Part shown: one piece after another, positions 26,547 through 35,262 of the stretch | Layout of the letters: every line of letters begins with the position of its first letter | Numbering within the stretch: the first letter of the stretch is position 1 | Assembly (NCBI GenBank): GCA_964432595.1 | Contig: CAYSOF010000006.1 | Location: forward strand, 265,336-329,335 | Direction: 5' to 3' | Length of the DNA stretch: 64,000 bases | DNA from: DASYLJ01 sp964432595 | Lineage (GTDB): Bacteria; Desulfobacterota; Binatia; DP-6 | The notes under the pieces: model-generated | Database searches by the model: none | The model's input: only the letters and a program-made list of their open reading frames with translations | What the model was told of the DNA's origin: nothing | Program-made: the position numbers and the translations under genes

Positions 26547-28181
26547 CTACCGCGTCCCGCGCAACGTCGCGCTCCAGCACACGCCGCCGTCGTGCTGCAC
26601 GACGACGGTGAGGACGCCGTCGAGCGGCTGCGTCGTCAGCGCGCCGGCCATCGTCGCGCGCAGTCCGGCCTTGCGATCGGCTCCGGGGCGTACCGCCAGC
26701 GTCCGGAGCTCGTCGTCGCCGCTCAGCGGGTCGTTCCAGCGGAACCCCTCCCGTACGGCGCGCCAGCCCGGACGCGGGACGGCGTCCGTCGACGGAATGC
26801 CGGCGACCACGAGGACCGGACCGTCCCACGCGCACAGGGCGTATCGCGTGGCGCCGGCCACGGGGTCGCCGAGCTCCGCGCGCGTCGTCGCGGCGCCGTG
26901 CCGCCAGGCGAATCGCAGTCCCGGGCGCGCGGCGCCGCGGCGCACGACGAGCGTCGCGCGCTCCGCCTGACGGCATGCCGGCGGCGGTTCGGTCGGGCAG
27001 CCGTCGGCGCCGCTCGCCGCGAACGGTCCGCGCGCGACGTTGCCGGTGGCGTCGCGGACGAGCGTCTGCACGCCGGCCGCGAACGCCGCCACGTAGACGT
27101 GCCGATCGTCGTCGCTGACGGCCAGTGCGTGCGCCGCACCGAGCCGTGCGGCGCCGTCGTGTAGCACCTGCCGGAACGCGAGCAGTCCGTCGTCCGCCTC
27201 GCGGTCGAACACCGACACGGCGTTGTCGCCGAAGCTCGCCGCATACAGCGACGCTCCGCCGGCCGCGAACGCGAGGTCGTAGACGCCGGCCAACCCCGCG
27301 ACACCGTCCACGTCGTCGAACCACGCGCCTGCGAACCCGAGCAGGCCGGTCTCCGAGTCGCGCGCGAACGCCGCGATCGCGTGATCGGCCACCGAGCCGG
27401 GCAGCCCGCCGCTCCCGACGTAGACGTGCCGGCCGTCGGGACTGACGCGCGTCGTGCGGGCGCCGCGAAGCCCCGCCGTCGCACCGTCGCCGTTGCGCAG
27501 CACCTGGCGGAACGTCAGGGCGCCGCTGCCCGCGTCGCGCGCGAAGACGGCGACGGCATCGTCGCCTGCGGCCGCGGCATAGAGGTGGGCACCGTCCGGG
27601 CTGACGGCCAGCTGCAACACGCCGGCGAGGCCGTCGACGTCGTTCTCCCCGTCACGCTGCACCTCGACGAACGACAGCGCACCGCTGTCCGCATCGCGCG
27701 CGAAGACGGCGATGGCGCCGTCCTCGAAGCCAGCGACGTACACGTGGCTCCCATCCGGACTGACCACGGTGCCGTGCGCGCTGCGGAGCCCGTCGACGCC
27801 GTCCTCGCCGTCGACCCGAGCGTCCACGAACGACAGCAGCCCCGAGATCGGATCGACCGCGAAGACGTTCACCGCGCTCGCGCCGAACGCGGCCGCGTAC
27901 AGGTGACGGCCGTCGGGACTGAGCGCCACCGCGTTCACGGCGTCGAGTCGCGGCCCGTCGGGCGACGACGCGATCGTCTGCAGCGCCGCGAGCTCGCCCG
28001 TCGTGCTCGAGCGCGTGAACACGACCACGGCGTCGGCGAACTCGCTCGCCGCGTACACGTGACCGCCGTCGGCGGCGACGACGACGGCGCGCACGCCGTC
28101 GAGTGGCGCCGCATTGGCCACACTGCACGCGAGCAGCGCGACGAGAAACGGTCCGGCGACGACTCGCAGCATGGAGCGCAT
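26547..28181 (-). CDS. Secreted seven-bladed beta-propeller (lactonase-like) with an extra C-terminal domain
   Basis: A 544-residue exported protein. A signal peptide covers residues 1-24. About seven propeller blades of 50-55 residues follow, each with VSPDGxHVYVA and VFARDxxSGxL, the pattern of the 3-carboxymuconate cyclase / 6-phosphogluconolactonase-like YbhE family. Such exported propellers are usually binding or structural proteins rather than proven lactonases. From about residue 385 a different domain begins (RATLVVRRGAARPGLRF, then LGDPVAGATRYALCAWD). It also occurs at the end of the nidogen-like protein at 55320-58865. The gene converges on fusA with only nine bases between. ATG 28172 is an alternative start. 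Confidence 0.85.
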   Translation of the reverse strand: MRSMLRVVAGPFLVALLACSVANAAPLDGVRAVVVAADGGHVYAASEFADAVVVFTRSSTTGELAALQTIASSPDGPRLDAVNAVALSPDGRHLYAAAFGASAVNVFAVDPISGLLSFVDARVDGEDGVDGLRSAHGTVVSPDGSHVYVAGFEDGAIAVFARDADSGALSFVEVQRDGENDVDGLAGVLQLAVSPDGAHLYAAAAGDDAVAVFARDAGSGALTFRQVLRNGDGATAGLRGARTTRVSPDGRHVYVGSGGLPGSVADHAIAAFARDSETGLLGFAGAWFDDVDGVAGLAGVYDLAFAAGGASLYAASFGDNAVSVFDREADDGLLAFRQVLHDGAARLGAAHALAVSDDDRHVYVAAFAAGVQTLVRDATGNVARGPFAASGADGCPTEPPPACRQAERATLVVRRGAARPGLRFAWRHGAATTRAELGDPVAGATRYALCAWDGPVLVVAGIPSTDAVPRPGWRAVREGFRWNDPLSGDDELRTLAVRPGADRKAGLRATMAGALTTQPLDGVLTVVVQHDGGVCWSATLRGTR

Positions 28182-28305
28182 CTAGACACTTCGCTTCCGA
28201 GGCGACAAGGAAATTCCGCCGGCGCGGACCGACGAACGGCGCAGCGTTGCACGGCCGCGCGACCGACTCCGACCAACGGGCTAAAGTCGGAACCGATTCA
28301 CGACG

Positions 28306-29760
28306 ATGGTCCCCCCGATGCCCACGCGTGCGCCGGCGAAGGCTCGCTGGATCGCCGCGATCCTCGCGGTCGCGTGGATACTGACGCTCGCCCCGGAGCT
28401 GCCCGAGCCGATCGGCCCATGGGCACCGATCGAGCGGACGGGGTGGCGCTGGCCGAACATCGCCGTCGAGTCGGCGATCGTCGTCGGCACCATGGGTGGG
28501 ATGGTCGGGTGGCTCGTCGTGACGGGCGGGTGGCGCGATCCCGCAGTACGCACCCCGGACCGGATGTCGAACGCGCAGTTCACCACGATGACGGAAGCGT
28601 CGGGTGGCGGCGTGATCGTCGCGCTCCTGCTGCTGACGATGGGCCCGCCATGGCTCTGCTGGCTCGCCGCGCGGCTCGCTACACGCGGCGGATTCACGCT
28701 CTGCGATCCCGCATTCCTGGTCGCAGCATCCGTCACGCTGCTGCTCGCGATCCCGATGACCGGCGCCCTGCTCGCCGATCGGCTCCGGCCCGTGCCGACC
28801 TGGCTGCTGCTGCCGCCCGCCGGCACGCGTGACGCCGCGCTCGACGACTGGTGCGGCCGGGCGCTGTATCCGCGCCGGGCCATCTGCGAGACGGCGAAGA
28901 TGCGCGCGCCCGACTGGGGCGACGTCGACGGCTACACGTTCCCCGGCGCCCGCTGCGTCGCCGCGGACGTCGCCCAGCGGTTCACGCCGCGCGAGCGGAC
29001 GATCGACACCGCCGCGGCGGCGCTCGGCATCGCCGTCGACGCCGAGGCGGTCGTGCAGCGCGACGTCGCGATCGGCGACGCCACGGTCGCGATCGCGGTG
29101 CGTCCGTCACGCGACGCGATGCCGGTGCTCGCGGTCGACGTGACCGACGATCCGTCCGCGCTGCAGCCACGCGCTGCCGAGCTCGCGCGGCTCGGCGTAC
29201 CGGACTACTGGGTCATCGACGTCGACCCGCAGGCCGAGCGACCGGTGATGCTGTTCCGCCGGTCGTCGCCCGACCCGACCACCGGCGAGTATCTCCGTGT
29301 CCACGAGACGACCGCCGACGACGACGTCGCGCTGGACGCGGTCCGCCTAGGCGACATGCGACTGTCGTCGGCGGCGTTGCTGCCGGCGCGATGCGACGCC
29401 CCCGTCGCGCCCGAGGAGCCGCCGATGCCGGTGTTCGGGCCCGATGCGATCGTTCCGACGCCGCCACGCTGCCAGGGCGACGACCCCGACATGCTCGCGC
29501 GCTGCACGCTGGAGCACGTCGCGGCCGGACAAGCGGTATTCCGCGCCGCCCATGGCCGGTACTTCACGGGTCGATGCGACGAGCTGCCGGAGGTGACGTT
29601 GCCGAAGGGCGTCTCCTGCTCGCAGGCCGGGAGCGACTTCAGCTACAGCGCAACGGCCGCGCATCCGGAGAGCCCCCTGCACCAGGTCTGCTCCGTCGCG
29701 GTCGACGCGCCCGACGAGATGCCGATCGTCCACTGCGCGCCGGCAGAGCTGGCCGGCTGA
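28306..29760 (+). CDS. Membrane protein with Uma2-like and pilin-like segments
   Basis: A 484-residue protein with unusual architecture. Residues ~1-160 contain four hydrophobic segments. Residues ~195-350 resemble the Uma2 (DUF820) fold of the PD-(D/E)XK nuclease superfamily: VLAVDVTDDPSALQPRAAEL, then GVPDYWVIDVDPQAERPVML. The key acid pair of Uma2 is Asp here rather than Glu and the Lys of the motif is not obvious, so nuclease activity is doubtful. Residues ~395-484 contain six Cys and look like the globular end of a type IV pilin-like protein (QAVFRAAHGRYFTGRCDELP). I cannot name a function. It starts at ATG 28306 or 28318 and converges on the MauG-like gene, with stop codons only six bases apart. 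Confidence 0.72.
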   Translation: MVPPMPTRAPAKARWIAAILAVAWILTLAPELPEPIGPWAPIERTGWRWPNIAVESAIVVGTMGGMVGWLVVTGGWRDPAVRTPDRMSNAQFTTMTEASGGGVIVALLLLTMGPPWLCWLAARLATRGGFTLCDPAFLVAASVTLLLAIPMTGALLADRLRPVPTWLLLPPAGTRDAALDDWCGRALYPRRAICETAKMRAPDWGDVDGYTFPGARCVAADVAQRFTPRERTIDTAAAALGIAVDAEAVVQRDVAIGDATVAIAVRPSRDAMPVLAVDVTDDPSALQPRAAELARLGVPDYWVIDVDPQAERPVMLFRRSSPDPTTGEYLRVHETTADDDVALDAVRLGDMRLSSAALLPARCDAPVAPEEPPMPVFGPDAIVPTPPRCQGDDPDMLARCTLEHVAAGQAVFRAAHGRYFTGRCDELPEVTLPKGVSCSQAGSDFSYSATAAHPESPLHQVCSVAVDAPDEMPIVHCAPAELAG

Positions 29761-29766
29761 TCGACC

Positions 29767-31608
29767 CTACTCGAGGAATCCCGGCAGCGGCGGCGCGCCG
29801 TCGCGTCCCACCGCCGCGACCTCGCGCATGCGGTCCGTCGCCGTACCCGTGCCGTCGTCGGCGAGCGGCGTCTCGTGGCCGTCGGGCACGAAGAGCTGCG
29901 GGTGGTCGAACGGCGCACGACGGTCGCGGACGCGCTCGTCGGTGAGCGCGACCAGGAACGCCTCGAACGCCGCCAGCTCCTCGTCGGTGTTCTCGAGGAC
30001 GTTCAAGCCGGCGATCTCGAGCGTGCCGTCGAGCGAGTGCTGCGGGCGGACGTCGCCGCCGCGCGAGTAGAAGCGGAGCACGTCGGCGAGACGCAGGAAG
30101 CCGCCGGTGTGGAAGTACGGCGCCGTCAGCGCGACGTTGCGCAGGCCGGGCACCTTCATGGCGCCGTCGTTCGCGATCGGCTCGGGCGGCGGCGACGCGA
30201 GGCGACGCACCGTCGACAGCGGCAGCCCGAGCTCGCTCGTGCCGCCGACGCCCGGGTCGTCGGTCGTCGGCACGATCGCGATGTTGTTGAAGCCGCGGTC
30301 GAGCGCCTGCCCTTCGCGGATGCGCGTCGGGCTCTCCCGCACGCGGCGGACCGACGCACCCGTCAGCTCGGCGCCCTCGTGGCAGTTGATGCAGCGGCCG
30401 CGCGTCTGGCTGCGGAAGAGGTCGACGCCGTGGATCGCCGCCGCCGAGATCGCGTCGGGGTCGCCGTCCATGAAGCGGTCGTACGGCGAGTCGTCCGCAA
30501 CGAGCGTGCGCTCGTATGCCTGCACCGCGAGGCCGAAGAAGAGCGCGAAGTTGTGCTGCATCAGCGTGTACTCGCGCGTGTCGGGATCGCCGTCGAGCCG
30601 ATCGACGACGTCGACCACGCCGTCGGGATGAACGCGCAGACGGCCCCGAGCGCGCCACCACTCCGGACGGAACGCGCGCTGCACGAGCGTGTCGTAGCGC
30701 GTGAGACGGATGCCGGGCGCCGGGAAGCGCGACAGCGATCCGAGCACGCCGTCGTCCGGGTGCACCTGCTGCAGCGCCAGCGGCCGGAGCCGGCGGACGC
30801 GGCGGCCAAGCTCCTGCCGCCCGCGCAGGAACTTGCCCGACACGTGCCGCGTGTCGCGACCCTCGGCCGCCATCTCGACGGCGCTGCCGACCGGCATCAC
30901 CGCCTGCGACGCGAGGCTCGAGTCCTCGAAGCGCACGCGCACCGGCGACGGCACGCCGTCCGCACCGGCGCGGTAGACGAACGCCGTCGGATCGTCGTCG
31001 CCGAGGCCGTTGACGCCGTTGAAGACGTTCTGCGCGCGCCCATCCCAGAACTGGCGATGGTTGAAGACCGCGTTGATCACCGTCGGCGCATTGCGCCCGA
31101 CGACCTGCCGCACGTTGAGGCCGCCCGTGCGGAAGCCGTTCGGATCGGGGATCGCCGTCAGCCGCTCGCGCGCGCGGCCGCTCCACCCGTCGAACCCGAA
31201 GCGGCCGACGCCCTGGGAGCCGACGACGTCGTTCGTCCCCGCCGACAGCGGGAAGTCGTCGGGCGTCAGCTGGTGGTTCGGGCCGAGGTGGCCGGCGAAC
31301 GTCGTGTCGGGCACGACGCCGCGCGTGCCGGGATCGAGCTGGTTGCGCGAGCGGCTGTCGGCGCCGGCGTGGAAGTGGCAGGTCGCGCAGGCGGTGCGGC
31401 CGTCACTGCCGACCTGCATGTCCCAGAAGAGCGCCTTTCCTAGGACGAGGAGCGCGTCGCGATCGCGCACGACCTCGTCGAGGTTCCCAGGCCCGGGGAC
31501 GGCGACCGTTTTCAGCGACGGCGGGCGGGGCGGATCGTCGGCGGCGGTGGCGAGCGATGCCGTCGCGAGCGTCAGGACCGCGACCAGCATTCTCGGGATT
31601 CTTTGCAT
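29767..31608 (-). CDS. MauG-like di-haem cytochrome c peroxidase (copy A)
   Basis: A 613-residue exported c-type cytochrome. A signal peptide covers residues 1-22. Two haem c sites are visible: C74-x-x-C77-H78 (CATCHFHAG) and C406-x-x-C409-H410 (CINCHEG). The protein is nearly twice the length of classical bacterial CcpA enzymes and belongs to the long MauG/CorB/SACCP-like type, with KALFWDMQVGSDG before haem 1 and APYFHTGGF late. Such proteins reduce peroxide or oxidise protein side chains, as MauG does to tryptophan. It lies directly downstream of the CorA-like gene copy A, the order of corA-corB in methanotrophs, but has its own copy of the 17-bp site 62 bases upstream of the start. Confidence 0.9.
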   Translation of the reverse strand: MQRIPRMLVAVLTLATASLATAADDPPRPPSLKTVAVPGPGNLDEVVRDRDALLVLGKALFWDMQVGSDGRTACATCHFHAGADSRSRNQLDPGTRGVVPDTTFAGHLGPNHQLTPDDFPLSAGTNDVVGSQGVGRFGFDGWSGRARERLTAIPDPNGFRTGGLNVRQVVGRNAPTVINAVFNHRQFWDGRAQNVFNGVNGLGDDDPTAFVYRAGADGVPSPVRVRFEDSSLASQAVMPVGSAVEMAAEGRDTRHVSGKFLRGRQELGRRVRRLRPLALQQVHPDDGVLGSLSRFPAPGIRLTRYDTLVQRAFRPEWWRARGRLRVHPDGVVDVVDRLDGDPDTREYTLMQHNFALFFGLAVQAYERTLVADDSPYDRFMDGDPDAISAAAIHGVDLFRSQTRGRCINCHEGAELTGASVRRVRESPTRIREGQALDRGFNNIAIVPTTDDPGVGGTSELGLPLSTVRRLASPPPEPIANDGAMKVPGLRNVALTAPYFHTGGFLRLADVLRFYSRGGDVRPQHSLDGTLEIAGLNVLENTDEELAAFEAFLVALTDERVRDRRAPFDHPQLFVPDGHETPLADDGTGTATDRMREVAAVGRDGAPPLPGFLE

Positions 31609-31669
31609 CGTACGGCTCAACGGCTTCGGCCTCGTGACATTCCTAGCCCGGGCCCTTCGCGACCCAGCA

Positions 31670-31686
31670 TGCGGCACGATGTCGCA
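31670..31686. promoter_or_regulatory. 17-bp palindromic operator-like site, copy 1 (MauG-like A)
   Basis: The sequence is TGCGGCACGATGTCGCA, an imperfect palindrome with arms TGCGgCA and TGtCGCA around CGA. It sits 61 bases upstream of the MauG-like A start codon and abuts the hairpin that follows the CorA-like A gene. Two further copies, identical over all 17 bases, are at 32935 and 35263, each also upstream of genes of the same module. Identity in three noncoding positions strongly suggests a transcription factor site; the factor is not encoded in the window. Confidence 0.82.
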
Positions 31687-31719
31687 GCGGGGGGCGCGCG
31701 GAAGCGCGCGCCCCCCGCT
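31686..31719 (-). terminator. GC-rich hairpin after CorA-like gene A
   Basis: A near-perfect stem of about 14 bp (AGCGGGGGGCGCGC pairing with its complement ending at 31719) with a small loop lies 12 bases after the stop of the CorA-like A gene. It has no T-tract, so it may act as a Rho-assisted terminator or as an mRNA 3' stabiliser. It separates the CorA-like A transcript from the MauG-like A promoter. Confidence 0.65.
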
Positions 31720-31730
31720 GGTTCGATGCG

Positions 31731-32849
31731 TTACGGGATGGTGGTGGCGTCGCAGATGCGCGCCGCCTTGTTCAGCACGCAGTCGGCCGTCTCCTTGCCG
31801 ATGAGCGGCTCGTCGTTCTCCCAGTCGGCCTTCTTGCAGCTCTTGAGGCCGATCTTGGTCGAGACGTCGAAGGTGCCGCAGAACTCGGCGCGCGAGCAGC
31901 CGAGCGCGTCGACCGGGGTCGCGGCGGGCGTCGCCGAGCAGTCGTCCGTCGCGTCACCCACGCCGTCGCCGTCCGTGTCGGCCGTGGCGGCGGCGAGGTC
32001 GGCCTCGCACACGGCCAGGTCGGCCTCGCACTGGGAATTGGCGTCCGTTTTCGGCGAGAGGGTTACCGTCACCTGGTACTGGCCCGGCGTGCCGCCCAGC
32101 GCGCCGACGACCAGCGTGTACTCGCCGGCATAGGTGCCGTCGACGATGTAGGTGCGGCTGAGCGTCCGGCCTGCGCCGGTCGCGACCGAGTAGTCCAGGA
32201 GGGTGAGGCCAGTCGAGCCCAGCGGGTTGTCGACCGGCGTCGGGCTCGTGATGAACGTCTGATGACGGCTGGAGCCGGGATTGGTGTCCCAGCCGCCATA
32301 GAGCGCGAAGGCGAGCCGCGGCGCCACGCCGTCGGACGGATCGTCGGTGACCGTGATGGTCATCTTGATGGGCCCGTTCGCGATCAACGTATCGATCGGC
32401 GAGGTATGGATCAGGCCGAAGTCGAGGCCGTGGCCCCAGCCCTGGTCGCCATTCCCCGGATCGGCCCAGGACAGGCCGCCGACGCCGATGACGCGATCGG
32501 TCGGGTAGTCGGGGTCGTTCGCCGCGTTGTACGTGTTGGTCTGCTGCAGCAGGCTGTTGTTCGGAGGGAACGCGAGCGGAGCGCCGGTCTGGATGGTGGC
32601 GTTGGCCGTCGTGTTGTGGACACCCGCGTACCACTGCACCGGAAGCCCGCCGCCATACTCGCCGCTGATCGGGTTGCCGTTCGTCCACGTGCCCGGGTTG
32701 GCGGGCAGCCCGTCGTTGCCGACGCTGCCGCCCATGCCCGCACCGTAGCCGGCGATGTTGTAGCTGCTGTGGGCATGTCCCGTCGCCGGCGCGCCCAACA
32801 GCGCCAGGACACTGGCGACGGCCATCGTCGTTTCTGCGATCCGCTTCAT
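31731..32849 (-). CDS. Secreted CorA/MopE-like putative copper-binding protein (copy A)
   Basis: A 372-residue exported protein with a strong ribosome site (GGAGG six bases before ATG 32849). The signal peptide likely ends GHA, which leaves His27 as the mature N-terminus (HSSYNIAGYG). The segment QGWGHGLDFGLIH holds W138-x-H140, and H196 lies in SSRHQTF; both are kept in copy B. Kyn-x-His plus a distant His is the copper(I) site of methanotroph MopE/CorA, so homology is plausible but not proven here. A Ca-binding DTDGDGVGD stretch (~300) and a Cys-rich end (CSRAEFC, SCKK) follow. It is roughly half identical to copy B by eye. It has its own 17-bp site 85 bases upstream and precedes the MauG-like A gene. 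Confidence 0.8.
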   Translation of the reverse strand: MKRIAETTMAVASVLALLGAPATGHAHSSYNIAGYGAGMGGSVGNDGLPANPGTWTNGNPISGEYGGGLPVQWYAGVHNTTANATIQTGAPLAFPPNNSLLQQTNTYNAANDPDYPTDRVIGVGGLSWADPGNGDQGWGHGLDFGLIHTSPIDTLIANGPIKMTITVTDDPSDGVAPRLAFALYGGWDTNPGSSRHQTFITSPTPVDNPLGSTGLTLLDYSVATGAGRTLSRTYIVDGTYAGEYTLVVGALGGTPGQYQVTVTLSPKTDANSQCEADLAVCEADLAAATADTDGDGVGDATDDCSATPAATPVDALGCSRAEFCGTFDVSTKIGLKSCKKADWENDEPLIGKETADCVLNKAARICDATTIP

Positions 32850-32934
32850 CGTCTTCCTCCGAGTGATGTCGAGCGTTCTGAGGACTGTCGCCCGAGTGGC
32901 CAACACACCTAGCGTGATGGGGCGATTCATAGAA

Positions 32935-32951
32935 TGCGGCACGATGTCGCA
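32935..32951. promoter_or_regulatory. 17-bp palindromic operator-like site, copy 2 (CorA-like A)
   Basis: Identical to the sites at 31670 and 35263 (TGCGGCACGATGTCGCA). It lies between the stop of the small Cys-containing gene (32970) and the start of CorA-like A (32849), 85 bases upstream of that start. On the minus strand it is followed after three bases by TATGAA, a possible -10 box, so the site would overlap the -35 region, the position expected for a repressor. Confidence 0.82.
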
Positions 32952-32969
32952 CCGCGCGCGAACGCGGGA

Positions 32970-33248
32970 TCATCGCGGGCAGACGTGCAGCGTCGCACCC
33001 GACCGCACGGCCATCTCGCCGGGCGTCGTCTCGCCGCCGAGGAGGCGGACCATGGCTGCGGCGCCGCTGACATTGGTGCAGTCGACGCAGCCCTCGTGTC
33101 CGGCACACCGCCATGCCGTCGGATCGACGAACGCGAGCGCCACCTCGTCCGGCGCGACGTCGCGGAGGCTGCGCGCGCCGCGGGCTTCCGCCGCAACGAA
33201 GCAGAGCATCACGGCACTGACGACGAGGCGCGCGCGCGGGACGAGCAT
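32970..33248 (-). CDS. Small secreted Cys-containing protein, 92 residues
   Basis: A short exported protein with a signal peptide (VVSAVMLCFVAAEARG, residues ~9-24). The mature part has four Cys in WRCAGHEGCVDCTNV and HVCPR near the C-terminus, with two His close by, which would suit metal or disulphide chemistry. I do not recognise a family. It lies between the c-type cytochrome gene (71 bases upstream) and the CorA-like A gene on the same strand, so it may be the last gene of the CorA-like B transcript. ATG 33248 is the only good start. It is likely a real gene because of the signal peptide and position. Confidence 0.6.
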   Translation of the reverse strand: MLVPRARLVVSAVMLCFVAAEARGARSLRDVAPDEVALAFVDPTAWRCAGHEGCVDCTNVSGAAAMVRLLGGETTPGEMAVRSGATLHVCPR

Positions 33249-33319
33249 GGCCCCACACTAGCGGCCGCGCGGTCGACTGCCGATGCGACGCGTCGTCGCG
33301 CGACGAATCGTCGCACCGC

Positions 33320-34129
33320 TCACGGACAGTCGTCGACCGCGCCGTCCGCGATCCATCGTCGTAGCGCCGCCACGACGCCGGCAGGGAGCGGGGTCTCACC
33401 GAGCGGCATCGCCCCGCCGCAGGAGGCATCGAGACACTGCTCGTCGAATGCCGCCTGCGTCCCCTCCACCTTTTGCACGAGCCAGCTCAGCTCCGGCGCG
33501 CCGGGCGCGACCAGGAGCCGGCCGGGCAGCTGCGCGCTCGCCACACCGACCAGGCTCGCGTACGCCGTTCCGCACCGATGGAGGCCGTCGAGCCCGCCCT
33601 CGCCGTCCGTGCCGGCATGGCACGTGCCGCAACGCGGCCCGATCGCCTCCGCATGGATCGCCGCCCAGGACGGCGGGAAGGTCGTCGAGGTCGTCGTCGT
33701 GGTGGTCGGCGCGACGGCGCACGCGACCGCGCAGCTCGTCGCCGCGTCGATCGCGCGCCGCGTGCCCGTGTCGGCGACGCAGCCGCGCGGTCGCCGTATC
33801 CGACACGTTTGCGCGCCGGTCGCGACGCGCTGCTCGCAGCAGGCCACGGCCCCCGGCCGGCCGCACGTCGACCGTCGCAACGACGCTCTGCATGCGCGCC
33901 GCAGCCGGCGGTCGTCTACGGCGGTGACGAGGGCCCGACGGACGCAGCGACGGTAGGAAGCGCGCGTTCCGACACACGGACACGATCGCTCGACCACGGC
34001 CGTCACGCTGTCGGGACACGACGCGGCGACGGCGCCGCGCGCGAGGGCGACGGCGAGGAGCAGCGTGACGGCGGCCGCGACGCGGCGGCCGCCGTCACCG
34101 ACGTTCAGGGGGCCGCCGTCGCGTTGCAC
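33320..34129 (-). CDS. Secreted Cys-rich protein with a C-terminal cytochrome c domain
   Basis: A 269-residue exported protein. The hydrophobic signal is VTLLLAVALARGAVA. Residues ~37-135 form a domain with about 11 Cys (SCPCVGTRASYRRCVRRA). A Thr-rich linker (six Thr, then STTFPP) follows. Residues ~165-269 are a haem c domain with one CGTCH site and the pattern AYASLVGVASAQLPGRL, APELSWLVQKVEG, AMPLGETPLPAGVVAALRRWI, common in deltaproteobacterial and planctomycete cytochromes. The GTG start at 34129 lies 25 bases inside the end of the CorA-like B gene, so the two are probably coupled. An electron-transfer role between the CorA-like and MauG-like proteins is a reasonable guess only. Confidence 0.78.
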   Translation of the reverse strand: MQRDGGPLNVGDGGRRVAAAVTLLLAVALARGAVAASCPDSVTAVVERSCPCVGTRASYRRCVRRALVTAVDDRRLRRACRASLRRSTCGRPGAVACCEQRVATGAQTCRIRRPRGCVADTGTRRAIDAATSCAVACAVAPTTTTTTSTTFPPSWAAIHAEAIGPRCGTCHAGTDGEGGLDGLHRCGTAYASLVGVASAQLPGRLLVAPGAPELSWLVQKVEGTQAAFDEQCLDASCGGAMPLGETPLPAGVVAALRRWIADGAVDDCP

Positions 34130-35226
34130 GCGTTCGCCGACTTCGAGAACGCGCAGTCCGCTTGCTTGCCCTTCATCGCCGGCTCGTCGTTCTTCCAGTC
34201 GAGCTTCTTGCAGGTCTTGCGGTCGGACTTCTTGGCGATCGCAAAGGCGGCGCAGAACTCGGCCTGCGAGCAGCCGCCGTCGTCGACGAACTGACCTGCC
34301 GGCGTGCTCGTGCAGCGATCACGCGCGTCCGGCACGCCGTCGCCGTCGGCGTCGGCCGTCATCGAGGCGATCGTCGCGTTGGCGGTGCCGAGATCCGTCT
34401 GGCACTGCGCGAGCTGCTCGTTCGCGTCGTCGCCCGTCGGGAAGAGACCCGCCGTGAGCTGGTACTGACCGGCAACGCCGCCGAGCGCGCCGACGAAGAT
34501 CGTGTAGTGGCCTTCGAAGGCGGGATCCAGGTCGTAGGAGCGGCTGATCGTCGCACCCGCGCCCGAGGCCACGGCGAAGTCGATCAGCGTCAGACCCGTC
34601 GAGCCGAGCGGATCGTCGACCGGCGACGGGTTCGTCGTGAAGGTCTGGTGGCGCGTCGACGTCGCGCTCGTGTCCCAGCCGCCGTAGATCGCGTAGGCGA
34701 GCTGGACGGCGACACCGTCGGACGGGTCGTCCGCGAGCGTGATGGTGAGCTTGAGCGGGCCGTCGGCCGTGAGCTCGTCGAGCGGCGACACGTGCACGAG
34801 TCCGTAGTCGAGGCCGTGGCCCCATCCCTGGTCGCCGTTCGACGGATCCGTCCACGACAGCCCGCCGACGCCGATCACGCGGTCGGTCGGCAGGTCCGGG
34901 TCGGTGTCGGCGTTGTAGCTCGCGACCTGCGCGGCGAGGCTGCCGGCGGGCGGGTTCACGGCGGACCCGGTCTGGATCGTCCGCACCTGGGTCGGCGAAT
35001 GGAGCCCGCAGTACCACTGCACCGGCAGCGTACCGGCGTAGCCTTCGGCGGGTCCGTTCGTCCAGCTCGCCGACGCGTCGGCGGGATCGCCGTCGGCGCC
35101 GTTCGTGCTGCCGCCGAGGCCGGAGCCGTAGCCGGAGATGTTGTAGGTGGCGTGCGCATGCGCATGCGACGACGCGAGCAGCAGCGACGCCGCGATCGAC
35201 AGGGCGAGAGTCGCCAACTTGTGCAT
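34105..35226 (-). CDS. Secreted CorA/MopE-like putative copper-binding protein (copy B)
   Basis: A 373-residue exported protein, paralogous to copy A along its whole length. The signal peptide ends in an alternating His/Ala stretch (SSHAHAHA); cleavage after the third-last Ala gives a mature HATYNISGYG, in register with HSSYNIAGYG of copy A. The proposed copper site is kept: W135-x-H137 in QGWGHGLDYGLVH and H193 in STRHQTF, and H76 (WYCGLH) also aligns. A DADGDGVPD calcium-type segment and a Cys-rich end (CSQAEFC, TCKKLDWKNDEP) follow as in A. A short GAGAG precedes ATG 35226. It is transcribed divergently from the MauG-like B gene, with a single 17-bp site between the two starts. Confidence 0.8.
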   Translation of the reverse strand: MHKLATLALSIAASLLLASSHAHAHATYNISGYGSGLGGSTNGADGDPADASASWTNGPAEGYAGTLPVQWYCGLHSPTQVRTIQTGSAVNPPAGSLAAQVASYNADTDPDLPTDRVIGVGGLSWTDPSNGDQGWGHGLDYGLVHVSPLDELTADGPLKLTITLADDPSDGVAVQLAYAIYGGWDTSATSTRHQTFTTNPSPVDDPLGSTGLTLIDFAVASGAGATISRSYDLDPAFEGHYTIFVGALGGVAGQYQLTAGLFPTGDDANEQLAQCQTDLGTANATIASMTADADGDGVPDARDRCTSTPAGQFVDDGGCSQAEFCAAFAIAKKSDRKTCKKLDWKNDEPAMKGKQADCAFSKSANACNATAAP

Positions 35227-35262
35227 ATCTCTCGGATATCGGGCGGCGGGCAGGACCGACAA

